A DNA stretch of 64,000 nucleotides from JAGVSV01 sp050952845 (lineage in GTDB: Bacteria > Bacillota > Clostridia > Christensenellales > Aristaeellaceae). The translations under genes were made by a program, and so were the position numbers. Below the pieces are notes generated by a model. It was given only the letters and a program-made list of their open reading frames with translations. It ran no database searches and was not told where the DNA came from. Of the stretch, positions 62,598 through 64,000 are shown one piece after another (the first letter of the stretch is position 1; each line of letters begins with the position of its first letter). The stretch lies in NCBI GenBank assembly GCA_050952845.1, contig JBMNLP010000001.1, forward strand, positions 496,001 to 560,000, in the 5' to 3' direction.

Positions 62598-62639
62598 ACC
62601 TGAAATCGCTTAGCCCCTGATGTCAGACAAATGCTACAC
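62598..62639. repeat. Direct repeat, right copy (see 58399-58441)
   Basis: Similar to the left copy, sharing ACCTGAA and CCCCTGATGTCA(A/G)AC(G/A)AATGC. The AT-rich stretch 62,494-62,711 contains no gene. Confidence 0.5.
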
Positions 62640-62713
62640 GCCTGAAAGCCCTGTTTTATGGGCTTTTATCAAATTCAAAATGCCTAAAAAAGCTGTTTTT
62701 TGCTATGACTACG

Positions 62714-62986
62714 CTTGGGGGTGGGGGTCAACTGCCCAGGGTGGGGGTGGGTGGGGGTCAAATACATGGGTGGGGGTCAAACGCGCGTTGCTGCGGTCCA
62801 CGGCGCAAAAACCGCGCGGATTTTTTCCCTGAAGGGCCGACCGCACCCCACACCATTGCAGGGAAAAACGTTGAAATATAAGGGCATATCAGGTTCCGGG
62901 CCCGTACCGCCATGCTGCAGAGGAGTTCCGGCGCCCGTGACATCGGTCAAACAGGGTGGGGGTGGGTGCGGGTGGGTGGGGGTCAA
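62714..62986. repeat. G-rich repeats, inverted relative to 55,276-55,397
   Basis: Shortened units occur at 62714-62731 and 62737-62761 and a full 35-bp unit at 62952-62986 beginning CAGGGTGGGGGTGGGTGCGG, the exact reverse complement of the unit at 55276-55310. The plus strand has many runs of three to five G. No coding gene is supported here; open frames through it look spurious. Confidence 0.85.
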
Positions 62987-63059
62987 ACTGCCATTTCATG
63001 CATCACAGAGGAAAAGTCGCACGTGTTGATTTTTCCAGAGCAATTACGCCATCGTGGCG

Positions 63060-63430
63060 CACAATTCGCAATAGTCGGCTGCCTGCGCGCCGGGGGCGGC
63101 GCTTGTCATCCTTCTTTGCTCATTGGGCGGTCGGCTCGCTTCATCCCGCACAGCGGGCGCTCGCCTCTGCCCACAGCGGGCGGCGGTGGCATTCCGATCC
63201 CACAATTCGCAATAGTCGCCCGGCATCGCGCCGAGGGCGGCGCTTGCCGCGCTCCTTTGCTCATTGGACTTTCATGCCACCTCCATCCCCCACAATTCGC
63301 AATAGTCGGCTGCCTGCGCGCTGGGGGCGGCGCTTGTCATCCTTCTTTGCTCATTGGGCTGACGGTTAGCTTCATCCCGCGCAGCGGGCGCTCGCCTCTG
63401 CCCACAGCGGGCGGCGGTGGCATTCCGTCC
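63060..63430. repeat. Three tandem repeats of about 141, 90 and 140 bp
   Basis: Each unit begins CACAATTCGCAATAGTCG (63060, 63201, 63291) and continues through GCGCC/TG..GGGCGGCGCTTG and CTTTGCTCATTGG. Units 1 and 3 are nearly identical along their length, including CGGGCGCTCGCCTCTGCCCA and the ending GGCGGTGGCATTCCG; unit 2 is shorter and diverged. Frames through it encode repetitive, low-quality protein, so it is taken as non-coding. Confidence 0.8.
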
Positions 63431-63564
63431 CCCCGCCATGCCTCGCATGGCGGGAAGGAAGCGAAGGGCATTCCGACGCGTCAGTGAATGTCAGTGCATG
63501 TCAGCGCCTCCCTATGCTACCGTCTTGTTGACGGGCGAAACGTCCGATCAGAAGGAGGGAAGCA

Positions 63565-64000
63565 TTGGAAAAACAGGATATCTTTGCACTGTGCCGGGAC
63601 ATCCCGGCCACGGCAGCGGCAGGGGCCTGCGGCATCAGGCTGAGCATGCGCGGGGACAAATACTGGGCGCTGTGCCCGCTGCACCGGGACACCGACCCCA
63701 GCCTCATGTTCGACGGGGAGGGGCGGTGGCACTGCTTCGGCTGCGGGCAGGGCGGCGACGCCGTGGACCTGTATGCCAGGGTGAAGCAGGTGCCGCCGCT
63801 GGAGGCGGCGCGGGCGCTGCTGGCGCGGGTGAAGCCGGCTGCCGCGGCGCAGATGGCGTTTGTTGCAGAGGATCAGGAAGAGGCTGCGCCGCGTGCCGGG
63901 GCGGCGGCTTCCGGGGCGATGCCGGAAACCGGCGCGCCCCCGGCAGCAGACGCCATGCCCGACACCGCGGCATCTGCCGGCCATGGCACAGCCCCGCCCG
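63565..64000 (+). CDS. CHC2 zinc-finger primase-like protein (partial)
   Basis: The TTG start at 63565 lies 5 nt after AAGGAGGG. The frame runs open to the window edge (145 codons): MEKQDIFALCRDIPATAAAG, then YWALCPLHRDTDPSLMF and WHCFGCGQGGDAVDLYARVK. The CPLH and CFGC pairs are the CHC2 zinc ribbon of DnaG-type primases. Residues from about 95 become Ala/Pro-rich (a linker), unlike chromosomal DnaG, where the TOPRIM core follows soon after. This suggests a primase of a phage or integrative element rather than the housekeeping dnaG. Confidence 0.85.
   Translation, partial: MEKQDIFALCRDIPATAAAGACGIRLSMRGDKYWALCPLHRDTDPSLMFDGEGRWHCFGCGQGGDAVDLYARVKQVPPLEAARALLARVKPAAAAQMAFVAEDQEEAAPRAGAAASGAMPETGAPPAADAMPDTAASAGHGTAPP

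Noticed and set aside
63060..63430. Possible CRISPR array
   Set aside because: Units are 90-141 bp long, adjoin each other without variable spacers and differ in length.
62912..63487. Plus-strand frame of 191 codons across the G-rich and tandem repeats
   Set aside because: The protein merely reflects the DNA repeats (AGGGAC, GRSPLPTAGGGG), overlaps alternative frames of equal quality and has no ribosome-binding site.

Overview
The window reads as chromosome of an anaerobic, GC-rich Bacillota (class Clostridia, probably an uncultured gut, rumen or digester lineage). This rests on strong AGGAGG ribosome-binding sites, sigma-A promoters of TTGACA/TATAAT type, a BceRS-BceAB module, ECF sigma factors, a GTP-dependent PEPCK and many carbohydrate ABC importers with glycosidases. 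No rRNA, tRNA or CRISPR array was seen. The taxonomic call is an inference.

Layout. 1-3.9 kb (minus): BceAB-type ABC transporter with its histidine kinase and response regulator. 4.0-11.9 kb (plus): a URO-D-like protein and a BMP-type nucleoside importer (binding protein, double ATPase, two permeases); the second permease gene is split by a 1,649-bp IS. 11.9-17.5 kb (minus): an RbsBAC-like sugar importer followed by an uncharacterised alpha/alpha-barrel protein. 17.7-25.97 kb: membrane M28 peptidase, GTP-PEPCK, GH29 fucosidase, ECF sigma/anti-sigma pair and an apiosidase-like glycosidase. 26.6-35.7 kb (plus): LacI regulator, AgaS-like SIS isomerase, BadF/NagK-like kinase, GH4 glycosidase, sugar ABC importer and a second URO-D-like protein, a probable amino-sugar or glycoside catabolic operon.

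36.2-46.7 kb is an AT-rich island: Gfo/Idh/MocA oxidoreductase, membrane-bound AraC regulator, LplABC-like oligosaccharide importer, an SDR and two MDR dehydrogenases. Its left edge carries an orphan IS end; its right edge truncates a GC-rich gene. 46.7-54.9 kb is the most unusual region: an ECF sigma factor with small proteins, then two large secreted proteins that appear to fuse a beta-propeller-like N-terminal half to an ABC solute-binding C-terminal half, plus a broken third relative and a permease remnant.

54.9-62.7 kb is a second AT-rich segment containing two complete IS elements, each sitting inside a broken gene (GyrI-like and PEBP-like), a SPL-like radical SAM protein and an AlbA_2 (Schlafen-type) regulator with a clear operator. 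It is bracketed by inverted G-rich repeats. 62.7-64 kb holds G-rich and tandem repeats and the start of a CHC2 zinc-finger primase-like gene that leaves the window. A family of 164-168-bp palindromic elements is scattered through the accessory regions.
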